DNA of 64,000 bases from SIAJ01 sp963773845 (GCA_963773845.1 CAVZCU010000012.1:1116001-1180000); one strand, 5' to 3'. Counted from the first letter of the stretch, positions 1 through 9,343 are shown. Notes: generated by a model from the letters alone, not told the origin. Translations and numbers: made by a program.

Positions 1-922
1 GACCGTAGGGGCCGTGCCGGCGGACCTGCGTGCAAGTATATGGAGCGACGCACGGTCGGCCGAGAGCGGCGGCGAGGTGCAACGGGCCGCTATCGTTGGA
101 GATCATCGCATCGGCAATTTCCAGCAGACCGGCCAGTTGCTGCAAACTTGTAGCTCCCACAAAATCCCGAGACGGTCCGCGTAACTGTGAAATCACTTGT
201 TTGGCCAGCGGGGCTTCGTCCGGCGCGCCGATGAAGAATGCGGCGCCACCAGTTGCTTCGTGTGCTCGTCGGGCTAGCTCCGCGAAGTGCTGCGGCGGCC
301 AGCGCTTGGTCAGCCAGCGAGCGCCGACGCCGAACGCCAGCCAGGGCCGCGGCAGGTCATGCAGTCGCTCGAGGGCCCAAGTTCGCGATGCAGGACGAAT
401 CGGCACATCGAATCGTTTGGGAATGTCGCCGACGCCGAACGTCTCGGCCACGCGCCAGTAGTGGTCGATCGCGTGTCGCCCTTTCGGTTCCGGGATCGAA
501 ACGATGTCCGTGTAAGCGAGATGCGATCCTTCGCGCGCCGTACTCAAGCCCACTCGCCGATTCGCCCCGGTGGCCATGGTCATGAGCCCACTACGGGCGA
601 GTCCTTGCAAGTCGATGACGAGGTCGAACCGCCGTCGGCGCAGTTCGCGAGCCAAAGCGAGCGACGCTCGAGCCGCCTTGCGCCAGCCCCCCTTCAGGGC
701 CCCGCGGTCGAATGGGATCGTCTCGTCGAGTGCCTTGTGTCCTTCGATCAGCGGTTGGTACGAGCGATTGATAATCCACGAGATATGGGCGTTCGGGAAG
801 CGGTGGCGAAGGGCGTTGAGGACCGGCAGCGAATGCACCACATCGCCCAGCGCGCTCGGCTTGATGAGGCCGATGCGAGTAGCCTCAATCTCGTTAAGCG
901 GCGATCGGGAACACTTCAGCAT
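1..922 (-). CDS. GT9 family glycosyltransferase (heptosyltransferase I-like), C-terminus beyond window
   Basis: Minus-strand frame opening at ATG 922 and running off the left edge, so the C-terminus is missing. The N-terminus (residues about 16-30) reads IGLIKPSALGDVVHSLP, the classic heptosyltransferase opening. Near the window edge it reads SNDSGPLHLAAALGRP, the family 9 nucleotide-sugar site, followed by an RRHGPYG segment. Family role: transfer of a heptose-type sugar from ADP-sugar to the lipid A/LPS inner core on the cytoplasmic face of the membrane. The start lies 5 bp after the stop of the upstream DUF4058 gene, so the two are probably co-transcribed. Seen: motifs and an open frame. 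Inferred: the exact sugar. Alternative plus-strand frames through this stretch resemble no protein. Confidence 0.88.
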   Translation of the reverse strand, partial: MLKCSRSPLNEIEATRIGLIKPSALGDVVHSLPVLNALRHRFPNAHISWIINRSYQPLIEGHKALDETIPFDRGALKGGWRKAARASLALARELRRRRFDLVIDLQGLARSGLMTMATGANRRVGLSTAREGSHLAYTDIVSIPEPKGRHAIDHYWRVAETFGVGDIPKRFDVPIRPASRTWALERLHDLPRPWLAFGVGARWLTKRWPPQHFAELARRAHEATGGAAFFIGAPDEAPLAKQVISQLRGPSRDFVGATSLQQLAGLLEIADAMISNDSGPLHLAAALGRPCVAPYTCTQVRRHGPYG

Positions 923-926
923 GCGG

Positions 927-1715
927 TCAGCGAAGACCCTTGGACTTGAGCAATTGGTTGGCCCATTTCGTGTCGGCGGGACTGAGCGGCGGCTCGGGAG
1001 GGATCGTGTAGTCGACGGAATCATCATAGCCCGCGACGTCATAAGCGGTGTTGAGCACCTTACCCAGGTCGAGCGGGGCATCCGGATCTTTGCCCCGGAG
1101 CGGAATACCGATGACGGGAAGTCTTTGTCGCACGCTCGTCGGCCAGTACTTCGCCTCCCATCGGGGATCGGCACGCGAAACGAGAACCCGGTAGTCAGAC
1201 TTGACGAACGACGGCCCTGACGGAATCCGCACACCTTTTCGCAACAGGTCGATCTCCACCCAGTGAACGTCCGATGCCATAACCTCGGATCGCTTCTCCA
1301 GGAAGCTTTTCCTCGCGGCGCTATTTTCGATCTTGTTTGAAGGGCTGAGTACCTCGATCACGGTTACGAGCGTGCCGGTCGCACGATGCTTGATAGTTAG
1401 ATACGCTTCTTCGATCTCCGTGAATGGCATCTCGGCGATGATGGGCTCGGGAACCTCTCGGAACGTCTTTATGGCAGTCGAATGACCGTTCGGCCGCTTC
1501 TTCCCGGTTTCGATGCGGACATCGGGAATCCGCTCTTTTCGGCCCGGGTCATTCTCATCTTCGACATAAACGCGCAATTCCACCCGCGCGATGTACTTCG
1601 GCCGCACCTTCCGATTCAAGGCGGCCTGAGTCTGGCTGATCACTCCGTGGTGGACGTCCCCCCAAAGGTCTGGAGTCTCCAGATACGGATCCATTCCCGG
1701 AAACGGCGACGGCAC
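927..1715 (-). CDS. DUF4058 family protein (copy A)
   Basis: About 262 residues beginning at GTG 1715 with PSPFPGMDPYLE, the standard start of DUF4058 proteins. A GGGAGGT ribosome-binding site sits 5 bases upstream, which decides this start over an ATG further up. The body contains the conserved VVTVIEVLSPSNK-type strand, the LEKRSEV helix and the HWVEIDLLR segment. The C-terminus resembles that of the next gene. DUF4058 is common in planctomycetes and cyanobacteria and has no assigned biochemical role. Its EVLSP-type core resembles nuclease-fold restriction-like families, but that is only a suggestion. It is a tandem paralogue of the gene at 1788-2578, and both have nearly identical leaders. 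Confidence 0.85.
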   Translation of the reverse strand: MPSPFPGMDPYLETPDLWGDVHHGVISQTQAALNRKVRPKYIARVELRVYVEDENDPGRKERIPDVRIETGKKRPNGHSTAIKTFREVPEPIIAEMPFTEIEEAYLTIKHRATGTLVTVIEVLSPSNKIENSAARKSFLEKRSEVMASDVHWVEIDLLRKGVRIPSGPSFVKSDYRVLVSRADPRWEAKYWPTSVRQRLPVIGIPLRGKDPDAPLDLGKVLNTAYDVAGYDDSVDYTIPPEPPLSPADTKWANQLLKSKGLR

Positions 1716-1766
1716 GCGACACCTCCCGCCGCCTGAGGAACTGCGGCACCGCCATTCTAGCCGATC
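1677..1766. repeat. 90-bp direct repeat, copy 1 (DUF4058 leader and N-terminus)
   Basis: Matches 2540-2629 over 90 bp with a single mismatch (C at 1750 versus T at 2613). It covers the first codons of the DUF4058 gene, its ribosome-binding site and upstream spacer. The rest of the two genes has diverged strongly, so the leader was either recently homogenised or is under selection. Confidence 0.9.
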
Positions 1767-1787
1767 CATTCCGCCAGCGGCTCGTCC

Positions 1788-2578
1788 TTAAGCCACTCCC
1801 TTGGACTTCAGTAGCTGGTTCGCCCATTTCGCGTCGGCCGGACGAAGTGGCGGTACCGGCGGTTGGCGATAATCAACGCTCCGCTCATATGCGGCATTGT
1901 CGTAAGCCGCGTTGAGAACCTCGCCAAGATCGGCTGCTAAGTCGCTGTCCTTGCTTCTTAGCGGGATGCCGATTACCGGCAACTTTTGGCGGAGTTGAAT
2001 CGGCCAGTTACGAGCTTTCTTGCGGGCATTTCCCCACGACACGGTAACGCGGTAATCGGATGCCACCAGCGGCGGAGCGGTCGGCAGACGTTCCCCTTGC
2101 GCAACAGGTCAATTTCAATCCAATGAGCTGTTGACCCCAGAGTTTCGCGTTTCTTCTCCAGGAAGCTCTTGCGGCCCGCCGATCCCGCCACCTTGTTCGT
2201 GTAACTCAGAACCTCAATGACGGCGACAAGAGAATTCGACTTGCTTTCCTGGATGGTCAAGAAGACTTCCGTGATCTCCTCCTCGAAGGACATGGGATAT
2301 TCCAGCGGTTCTGCCACTTCCATGCCTGCGGTAACCTTGGACGCCTTAACCGCGGCTCGCACCGGCGAAGTTTCAATTCGCAGGTCTGGCACAATCACCT
2401 GGCGTCCGGGATCGTTCTCGTCCGAAATGTAGACCCGAGCCTCCATCCTTGCCACATAGTTTTTTGGAAGTCTCGAATTGAGAGCCGTCTGCAGTTCGCT
2501 GATAAACTTGTTGTGGACGTCTGGCCAGAGCGATGGATGCTCCAGATACGGATCCATTCCCGGAAACGGCGACGGCAC
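1788..2578 (-). pseudogene. DUF4058 family protein (copy B), one frameshift
   Basis: Starts at GTG 2578 with the same PSPFPGMDPYLE opening and ribosome-binding site as copy A. The frame is open through HWIEIDLLRKG, then shifts near position 2090 (within a TTCCCC run), and continues as SDYRVTVSWGNA to the stop at 1788. A single-base change restores a protein of about 263 residues, similar in length to copy A, so this may be an intact gene with a sequencing indel. No function is known for the family. It follows a DUF1501 gene by about 40 bp and precedes copy A on the same strand. Confidence 0.75.
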
Positions 2579-2629
2579 GCGACACCTCCCGCCGCCTGAG
2601 GAACTGCGGCACTGCCATTCTAGCCGATC
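2540..2629. repeat. 90-bp direct repeat, copy 2 (DUF4058 leader and DUF1501 3' end)
   Basis: Partner of 1677-1766. This copy also includes the last 10 bp of the upstream DUF1501 gene (stop at 2620-2622), showing that the duplicated unit began inside or at the end of that gene. Confidence 0.9.
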
Positions 2630-3919
2630 AATTCCTGGATCGGCTCTCCTTCGTTGAGGATTGGCATCGGCCGCTTGGCGTCGTCGTAGAAGACATGTTT
2701 GTGATCGATGCCCAGGACATGGTACATCGTGCTCAAAACGCAGCCCGGGCTCGCGGGCTTGCTGGTCGGGTATTCGCCGAGGGCGTTGGTTGTGCCGACT
2801 GCCTGGCCCATTTTGAGACCGCCGCCCGCGTAGAGGATGCTCATTGCCCCCGGCCAGTGATCGCGGCCCGCGCCGCCGTTGATCTTCGGCGTGCGGCCGA
2901 ACTCGCCCATCGCCATCACCAGCACGTCGTCCTGCAGGCCGCGTTCGCACAGATCGGTTACCAGCGCCGCGACTGCCTGGTCGAACTTGGGCAGCAGGTT
3001 GGTCTTGAGCTGCTTGAAGTTGTCGCCGTGCGTGTCCCAGCCGCCGCCGGCCTGGACGGTCACGTAGGTCACGCCCGCTTCGACCAGCCGTCGGGCGAGC
3101 AGACAGCACTGGCCCAGATCATTGCGGCCGTACATGTCGCGCAGCTTGATCGGTTCCTTGGCGATGTCGAATGCTCGCTGGGCTTTCGGGTCGGTCACCA
3201 TCTCCAGGCCGTCGCGGTAGAAGGTGTCGAGGCCATAGAGATCGCCCTTGGTGTCGATGTCGCGGCGAACGGTGTCCAGGCTATTGAGCAAGTCCTTGCG
3301 CCGGGAAAGGCGTTCAGCGGGCACGCGTGCCCGGCAGCTTGAGATTACGGACCTGGAAGCCGCTGCTGTTGGGATCGTTGTCCGGAGCAAACGGGTTGAA
3401 CGAGGCCCCGAGGTAGGCCGCCTTGCCGAGACTGAGCGCTCGCGGCAAATTAACGTATGCGGGCAGGCCCGGTTCATTCGGGCCGTTCATCTTGGCCACG
3501 ACGGAGCCGCACGAGGGGTAAATGTTGTCGTTGACTTCAATCGTCGGCTGATAGCCGGTGAGCATCCACTGTGAGCCCATGCCGTGCCCGGCGTTCGTGT
3601 GACAGGCCGAGCGCAGGATGGCCAGCTTGTCCATGATCTTCGCGTGATGCGGCAGATGCTCGCCAATGCGGATGCCGGGAACGTTCGTGTTGATCGGCCG
3701 GAATTCGCCGCGCACTTCGGCCGGGGCGTCCGGCTTCAAGTCGTACATGTCGATGTGCGACGGTCCGCCGGCCTGCCAGATCAGGATGACCGACTTCTTG
3801 CGCCGACTCGGCGACTGAGCGCCAGCTGCCCGGAGGCGAAGCAAGCCGGGCAGGGTCATACCGCCCAGGGCAAGCGCCGCCACCTGGAGGAACGACCGGC
3901 GGCCGATGAAGTCGATCAT
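2620..3919 (-). pseudogene. DUF1501 family secreted protein, one frameshift
   Basis: Begins at ATG 3919 with a twin-arginine style signal (IGRRSFLQVAAL) followed by a hydrophobic stretch. Conserved DUF1501 segments follow: WQAGGPSHIDMYDLKPDAP, the GIRIGEHLPHHA region, GWDTHGDNF, and MGEFGRTPKINGGAGRDHWP near the C-terminus. The frame changes once near 3320-3335, in a GC-rich GCGGGCACGCG stretch. The two halves together give the usual length of about 430 residues. DUF1501 proteins (sulfatase-like fold) are typically exported and paired with PSD1 cytochrome-type proteins, as here with the gene just upstream. Their proposed role in degrading complex organic matter is not proven. Whether the frameshift is real is open. 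Confidence 0.85.
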
Positions 3920-3932
3920 TTCTATCCCCTTT

Positions 3933-3975
3933 CGCCGCTAGCGGCGTAGCCCGCTCGCTACGCCGCAAGCGGCGT
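3933..3975. repeat. REP-like GC palindrome between DUF1501 and PSD1 genes
   Basis: Contains CGCCGCTAGCGGCG, then a CGCTCGCTACGCCGCAAGCGGCGT block that can fold back on itself. A nearly identical block occurs inside the S9 peptidase gene at 62216-62242. It lies in the short gap between two genes on the same strand. Confidence 0.7.
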
Positions 3976-3984
3976 GACATATCA

Positions 3985-6412
3985 TCAATGATTAAACATG
4001 AACTCTTTCGAGTTCACCAGCGCCCACAACACGTCTTCCAGCGCCTGCTGCTTGTTCGTTTGTTGATCCACGTAGCTCAGTGTCTTGTTCTTCTCGGCAT
4101 CCGTTGGCACTCGCGATAGCGCCGCCAGATACAGTTCCTCGATCGCGTCCGGAATCGGCTTTTTGGCCTTCACCAGCTTCGCCATCGCGGCCGTCGCCGG
4201 CGGCGATCTTGTTCTCGATCTCCTCCGAGTTGGCCAAGTAGGAGCACCTGCGACAGCGTCGCCCCCGTGGAGCGTTCGCACTCGCAGACCGTGACACGCT
4301 TCGGCCGGTCGAAGGTGTCGAGGAAGTACGAGCCGAAGCCTTCGTGCGGCAAGTCGACGGCCCGGCCGTTGGATGCCGACGCCGTTGAAGCCGGCCTTCG
4401 CGCCGGTCGCCTGGTTGACGGCGTCGAGGAACACCTCGGCCGGCATCCGACGGGCGTAGTAGCGGGCGAAGTTCTGCCGGTCGTCCTTGTTGTCGTCGGT
4501 CGGCGTGGAACTCAGTTGATAGACCCGGCTCGTTACAATCGTGCGGATGATGTGCTTCACGTCGAACTTCTTGGCGATGAAGTCCTTGGCCAGTGCGTCG
4601 AGCAGCTCCGGGTTGCTCGGCGGATTGGTCTCGCGCTGGTCGTCCACTTCGTGGAATAGACCGCGGCCCAGGAAATGGCCCCACATGCGGTTGACCAGGG
4701 CACGGGCGAAGAACGGATTGTCCGGCTTGGCCATCCAGTCGACCAGGGCGTGCCGCGGGATCGTCCTCGGGCGTGAACTTCGGCGATTCGCCGTCGGGAT
4801 ACTTCGGCTCCGGCGTCTTGCCCGTGAGCGGATTCTTCTCGCCAGTGGTCACAGTCGCCGAAGCGTAGTATGGCGGCGGCTGGCCGAAGCTCTTGCGGCC
4901 GAGTCGCGTGAAGAACCCGGCCAGGCCGTAATAGTCCGCCTGGCTCCAGCGCTCATACGGATGGTGATGGCACTTCGGCGCATTGCAACCGCATGCCGAG
5001 GAAGATCTGGGCCATGTCGGCCGTCACCTGGTGCAACTGATCGTCGCGGTTCTGCCAGTACCAGTTGATCGCCGGCGCATCTTGCCATTCGCCGGCCGCC
5101 GCCACGATGCCGCGTACGAACTCGTCATACGGCCGATTGCGGGCGATCATGTCCTTGATCCAGTCGTGGAACGCATAGGCCGCCTGATCGGCCCCGGCCA
5201 GGTTCGAGTTGCGCAGGATGCTCCCCCAGCGCATGGCGAAGTAGGCGGGGTAGTCCGGCGAATCGAGCAGCTTGTCGATCAACTTCGTCCGCTTGTCCGC
5301 CGATGTGTCGCCGGAGAACGTTCGCACCTCCGCCGTCGTCGGCAGCCGGCCGCAGAGATCGAGCGTGACCCGGCGCAGGAACGTAGCATCATCGACAAGT
5401 CGGCGATGGCCGCAGGCCGAGCTTCTTCCACTTCGCCAGCGCCAGCTCGTCGACGATAGTTGATCGGCTTGAACTCCGGAATGTCCGCCAGCGGCTCGCC
5501 GTGCGGGACCAGGGCACGGAAGACGGCGACGTGGCCCATGTGCCGGGCCATGATCGCCGCCTCGCCGCTTTGGCTGTGCGACTTGACCAGGCCCGCTGGA
5601 ATCGACGCTGGCGACAAGTTCGAGGTTGCTTGCGAATTCGGACTGCCGGGTCACGTCGCGAATGGTGCCGTCGCTGTATTCCGCCAGCACGCGATCTGCT
5701 GTTGCGAATCGCGCTGGAGCGATCGATCGCTGGGATAAACGCGAATCTTGCTGACCACCGGGGCGTCTGGTCGCCGAGGCTGGCGCTCCCGCCGCGATCC
5801 ACTGGCGAATTACCTGGTACTCGGCATCCATCGGGATTCAGCCGCTTGCCGCCGCCGTGCGGCACCTTGCCCGTCGCCTTCAAAAGAAACAGGCTTTGGT
5901 CCGGAGCCGAAGGAAACAGCCGCCGGCCGCGAGACTCTTTCGTCGATCGCCGCGTAATCGAAGTCGACATCGAAGCCAAACAGCGATAGTTTGAAGCCGT
6001 TCTGACCGCTCGCCTTGCCGTGACAGCCGCCGGCATTGCAGCCGAGCTTGCTTAACAGCGGTACGACCTCGGTGCGAAAATCAACCGCCCGGCCGCCCGA
6101 GCCAACGCCGGAGACTTTGACCGGCACATCGAGCTTGCCGCCGGAATGATTGACATGGATCATCGTCGAACCATTGCCCACCGGCGTGACGTAGCCGATG
6201 GCATCGACGCGAGCGATCGACGGATTGTCACAGTGGTAATTTGACTCACGGGTGACATCGCGATCGCCCGTGGAAATCACGAGTTGCCAGCCGGCGTAGG
6301 CATCGGCCAATTCAATGGTCTTGGTCGGCGTGGTTAGCGCGGCACCGGCAGCATGTGGGCCGAGACTGAAGTAGGCCAGTAGGAAAGCGAACGTGGTGAA
6401 TCGGGACAACAT
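3985..6412 (-). pseudogene. PSD1 (DUF1549 + DUF1553) planctomycete cytochrome-type protein, heavily frameshifted
   Basis: A single ancestral gene can be pieced together from ATG 6412 (signal peptide MLSRFTTFAFLLAYFSLG) to the stop at 3985. In order, it contains a BIG2-like stretch (GYVTPVGNGSTMIHVNH), the cytochrome-type CNAGGCHG haem motif, a second BIG2-like region, and a DUF1549 block (FLRRVTLDLCGRLPT ... FAMRWGSILRNSNLAG). A DUF1553 block (ALVNRMWGHFLGRGLFHEVDD ... FARYYARRMPAEVFLDAVNQ) follows. It ends in NSKEFMFNH, typical for the family. The reading frame changes at least eight times, for example near 5940, 5835, 4980, 4760, 4360 and 4220. This is far denser than in neighbouring large genes. 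Either it is a decayed gene or the region is badly called. It pairs with the DUF1501 gene downstream. Confidence 0.8.
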
Positions 6413-6488
6413 GAAGTCGTACTTGGCGGGACCGTTTCGGGGGAGAGGAACCGAAACGGCACGTTGGGGTAGGTGAGTGAAGTTTACC

Positions 6489-7186
6489 TTAAAACGGCGG
6501 GGGGAGTCCACCCATTTTTCTTGTCAGCCGACTGCAATCTTGCCCACAGTCGTGCGAAAAGGTTCGTTCGACCAGGTCGGCTGGTTGCACGATCGTGCGG
6601 CCCTTTTCGGCCAGTTCGCGAACCCGTTTCCTATCGCGGCTCAGAGCCAGGCGCTCGTACAGGCAAGAGGCGATTGGACGCTTGAGTTCCGGCTGCGACC
6701 ATCCGGAGTTGGCGGACTCGATCTCGTAAAACCGCCGTCCGTTTTCATCCTCGATGCCGAGCAGCTCGACATAATGCGACCAACATTGCCGATGAATGCC
6801 GGAAGGACGGCGGACGATAGGCCGAGGGCCTTTGGTCGGCGAGATTTCGCAGAAGGCTTCTGTGAAATCTCGGCCAGCCGGTCCTTCCACAGCAAATAGA
6901 ACTTCCGAAAGCACTCCAAATTGCGCTCGGAAAAGCCGCGGCCGAACTCCCGCGTGAGCGTTGCCGAAATGACCTTTAGCGTTTCCATTCCATAAGCGGC
7001 GCGTTCGGACCTCTGCTGCTCGTACTCGACAATCAACCGGCCAATCTCGAAATTCGTCACCACTTGAAGCGTATTGATCGCGCCGACCGCCGCCTGCCGG
7101 GCGGCCGGCACCAGGATGTGAACCCGCTCGATCAGCGGCGCCACCGGATTCACTCGCGAAAGCTGGGTCGATGCTTGTCTCGTCAT
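6489..7186 (-). pseudogene. Truncated DUF1016 (YhcG-type) N-terminal domain, frameshifted
   Basis: From ATG 7186 the frame reads NTLQVVTNFEIGRLIVEYEQ, then FGRGFSERNLECFRKFY, the hallmark of the DUF1016 N-terminal domain. The frame shifts near 6850-6870 and continues with SWSHYVELLGIEDENGRRFYEIE-like sequence and LYERLALSRDRK, then stops at 6489. The C-terminal PD-(D/E)xK nuclease domain expected after this point is absent. Intact relatives are about 340 residues, with the nuclease in the second half. It is therefore a remnant. It sits at the edge of the accessory island and near other defence-type genes. Confidence 0.75.
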
Positions 7187-7270
7187 CGCAATAGCGGCTC
7201 CGCCAAAATCGCCTTCCACTGATCGCGTCGCTTGCCCAGTGTCTGCACTGTCCTCGGCGGCCGAGACGGC

Positions 7271-7503
7271 TCAAACCAATAACCCCTGCTCGCCGGACTT
7301 CAGATCGAAGATGTCGGGGACACTGAGCAAAAAGAAATCCAGTCCACTGCCACCGATCAGCACATCCTTGACGCCATCGTCGTGGATCGTTCCGTCCAGT
7401 TGCGCGGCCAGTGTGCCGAGCTGCCCACTGCCGACGTACTCGCGCACGACGCGGCCGTTTACTTTCTTCGACCGCGTAGTACCGGCCGAATTCCCAGCCC
7501 ACC
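7271..7503 (-). pseudogene. Remnant of a small planctomycete hypothetical gene
   Basis: Minus-strand sequence reads GWEFGRYYAVE in one frame, then after a shift near 7472 KKVNGRVVREYVGSGQLG in the next, ending at TGA 7271. The GWEYGRYYTRS...VNGRVVREYVG pattern is one I associate with short uncharacterised planctomycete proteins. The rest does not match anything I recognise. No start codon with a convincing ribosome-binding site is visible. Low confidence: it could be the tail of a degraded gene. Confidence 0.35.
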
Positions 7504-7680
7504 GGAAACCCCCTTCGCCTTGCTCGGTTGTAGTGCGAATGCCAGCGCGGTGCCAGCTGCCTGCCAGTATGTTACCACAAGCTCAATGCCCCGTTTCCGG
7601 GAGTTAAGCGGGTTGCGTGTCTGTATGAAATGAACGAAGGCCCCAATCGGGGCCTTCAAGATGGACGGGGACCGGAAGCC

Positions 7681-7860
7681 CTACTCGTCCTTCCACGCTT
7701 CCGCGATTCGATCCAGTCGTTCGAGTTCCTCGGCACGGATCGTCAGGTACGATGCCCGAATCCGTTCCAATTCGCGCGTTGTTTCTTCCGCCTCAATCCG
7801 GCGGGAACGCTCTTCGGGACGAGTTTCGGTCGGAATCGTGTTGGTCATAATCGGGTTCAT
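7681..7860 (-). CDS. Small charged hypothetical protein
   Basis: 59 residues from ATG 7860, rich in Glu and Arg (RSRRIEAEETTRELERIRASYL), and probably one long amphipathic helix. The ATG overlaps the stop of the upstream gene as ATGA, which supports translational coupling and this start. A second ATG at 7848 is possible. I do not recognise a family. Coupling with the 109-residue gene suggests a two-gene unit of unknown role inside the accessory island. Confidence 0.5.
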   Translation of the reverse strand: MNPIMTNTIPTETRPEERSRRIEAEETTRELERIRASYLTIRAEELERLDRIAEAWKDE

Positions 7861-8186
7861 TCTGCGCCCCCTTCTAGAAGGCATCGCAAAACCATCTCGA
7901 ACGTAATCCGTTGGGCGAATTCGAGCAAGCACAATTGAAGGTCTTCAGTCTCCGACTTCTCAAACGCCTTCGGTTCATCAGCGTCGATCGACAGGACCGC
8001 TTCCGTCATCGTACTGGTTTCGTCGCATACCTCGCCCAAAAAGTGTAGAACAACCGACCGCAGGTAGCTCTTTTGATCATCACTGTAGTGCCCCGCTTTG
8101 GCCGTGCGAGCCAGCTTTAGATGTGGCCTGATTCCACGAATTCTCAGTGGGAAATCCCGGCACGCAGATTGCGGCCTTGAAATCAT
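7857..8186 (-). CDS. Hypothetical protein, coupled to downstream small gene
   Basis: Up to 109 residues. No signal peptide or membrane segment is visible. The C-terminal half is acidic and helical (FEKSETEDLQLCLLEFAQRI). The true start is uncertain because the first 20 residues are basic and unlike the rest. It is divergent from the gene at 8372, with 185 bp between them that must hold both promoters. No family recognised. Confidence 0.45.
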   Translation of the reverse strand: MISRPQSACRDFPLRIRGIRPHLKLARTAKAGHYSDDQKSYLRSVVLHFLGEVCDETSTMTEAVLSIDADEPKAFEKSETEDLQLCLLEFAQRITFEMVLRCLLEGGAE

Positions 8187-8371
8187 GCCCTAGAATGGAG
8201 TGTGGGAGGGCCTGGCAAGGGTGGGAAAGCAGGAAACGACCTACCCATTTGGCCGCCGCACTTCACCTAGCCCTACCCGATGGACCGCGGTATGACGTGA
8301 ACCCTGGCCACCACTGGGGGCCTCGGTAGCATTGTGCTACGGGTAGAGAAGTTCGCTCTCCTAGGTCTGCA

Positions 8372-8836
8372 ATGCCGACTGACACCGAAACCACTCTCAG
8401 TATTCATCGCCTCTCGTCTAACGATCAAGACAGTCGCGTCTGGGTCTCGGACGGGGGTTGGTCGAAACTCTGCACCGTCGGCCAGGTAGTCGAAGCTGTG
8501 CGATTCTTGCACGGACCCGAGCATACCTCGTCCCGTGAGGTCGAGAAGCAACTTGACCATTTGACGGCATTTCTCAGCCGTTGGCTTGACCAACGAAGGG
8601 ACTTACTAGCCCAAGTCTACATGGCGGCGGCTTCGGAGTTTGGAAAGCTCAACCTCGTCCTTGTGCAGAAGGGGCGGGCCTTCAACTCCCGGCTGAATGA
8701 CGACGTTTCTCAGCTGGAGCTTGATCTCGCAAATGACGAGAGGTTTAGCCTTCTTCACGTTGACGTTGCCATTGCTCCGGGGCCCAAAGGAATTGTCGCT
8801 TCTTCAAAGACGATTGCATCGGATGACGAGGCTTGA
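8372..8836 (+). CDS. Hypothetical protein, first gene of a two-gene module
   Basis: 154 residues starting at ATG 8372. Predicted soluble: a helical middle (REVEKQLDHLTAFLSRWLDQRRDL) and an alpha/beta C-terminal half (LNLVLVQKGRAFNSRLNDDV ... FSLLHVDVAIAPG). It lacks the GSxxxGxxxxxSDxD signature of minimal nucleotidyltransferases, so it is not an obvious MNT antitoxin. It ends 6 bp before the HEPN-like gene, so the two are almost certainly co-transcribed. Function unknown. Confidence 0.6.
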   Translation: MPTDTETTLSIHRLSSNDQDSRVWVSDGGWSKLCTVGQVVEAVRFLHGPEHTSSREVEKQLDHLTAFLSRWLDQRRDLLAQVYMAAASEFGKLNLVLVQKGRAFNSRLNDDVSQLELDLANDERFSLLHVDVAIAPGPKGIVASSKTIASDDEA

Positions 8837-8842
8837 GACGCA

Positions 8843-9304
8843 ATGCCGACTCCCGATGCGCACCGACAAGCAATCGCAGATAATCAGCAGCTCATTGATG
8901 CGATGAGCCAGAATCTGACTCCACAGAATGCTCCGTGGGTGACGGTTCTGGCCTTTTACAAAGCCCTTCACCTGGTCGAATTGTTGTTTCACCTCGATAA
9001 TCGCTCGCCGTGTCGGCGCGGCGCATCGTCGCACGAAACTCGCGGAGAACTCCTCCAAAACACAAAGCACTACCAGGCAGTTCATAACAACTACGCTACG
9101 TTGAAGAGAGCTTCGGAAGTGGCCCGATACCTCGAAGTTGCCGGTCACGCTTATGACAGTTTCGCCGAGTACATGTCGGAAGAGCAGGTTCGAAGCCGAA
9201 TTCTCGGGCACTACCTTCCGCAACTTGAGGCAGCCGTCGGGCGGATACTTTCCCCTCAACATGGTTCGCAGTTTCTGACGCCAGCCGGCGCACATCGCAC
9301 TTAG
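8843..9304 (+). CDS. HEPN-like small protein
   Basis: 153 residues. The segment WVTVLAFYKALHLVELLF, followed about 20 residues later by a SHETRGELL segment and then NYATLKRASEVARYL, matches the pattern of small HEPN-like proteins (W-x-FY-x-ALH, then a short H-x-x-R motif). HEPN proteins are often RNases or toxins in conflict systems, but several lineages are inactive. The canonical R-x4-6-H order is not clearly present here, so nuclease activity is uncertain. It lies 6 bp after the preceding gene and just before the remnants of a restriction system, which fits a defence-island setting. The C-terminal residues may be altered. Confidence 0.5.
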   Translation: MPTPDAHRQAIADNQQLIDAMSQNLTPQNAPWVTVLAFYKALHLVELLFHLDNRSPCRRGASSHETRGELLQNTKHYQAVHNNYATLKRASEVARYLEVAGHAYDSFAEYMSEEQVRSRILGHYLPQLEAAVGRILSPQHGSQFLTPAGAHRT

Positions 9305-9343
9305 GCGCGACGAGTCGGCGAATCAGACTATGCAGATTCGCAC

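Noticed and set aside
30..1220. Several long plus-strand open frames over the GT9 gene
   Set aside because: They are Arg/Ser/Pro-rich shadows of the minus-strand gene, whose motifs are unmistakable.
7459..7659. Minus-strand 66-residue frame
   Set aside because: The sequence does not match any pattern and overlaps the remnant with GWEFGRYY in another frame.
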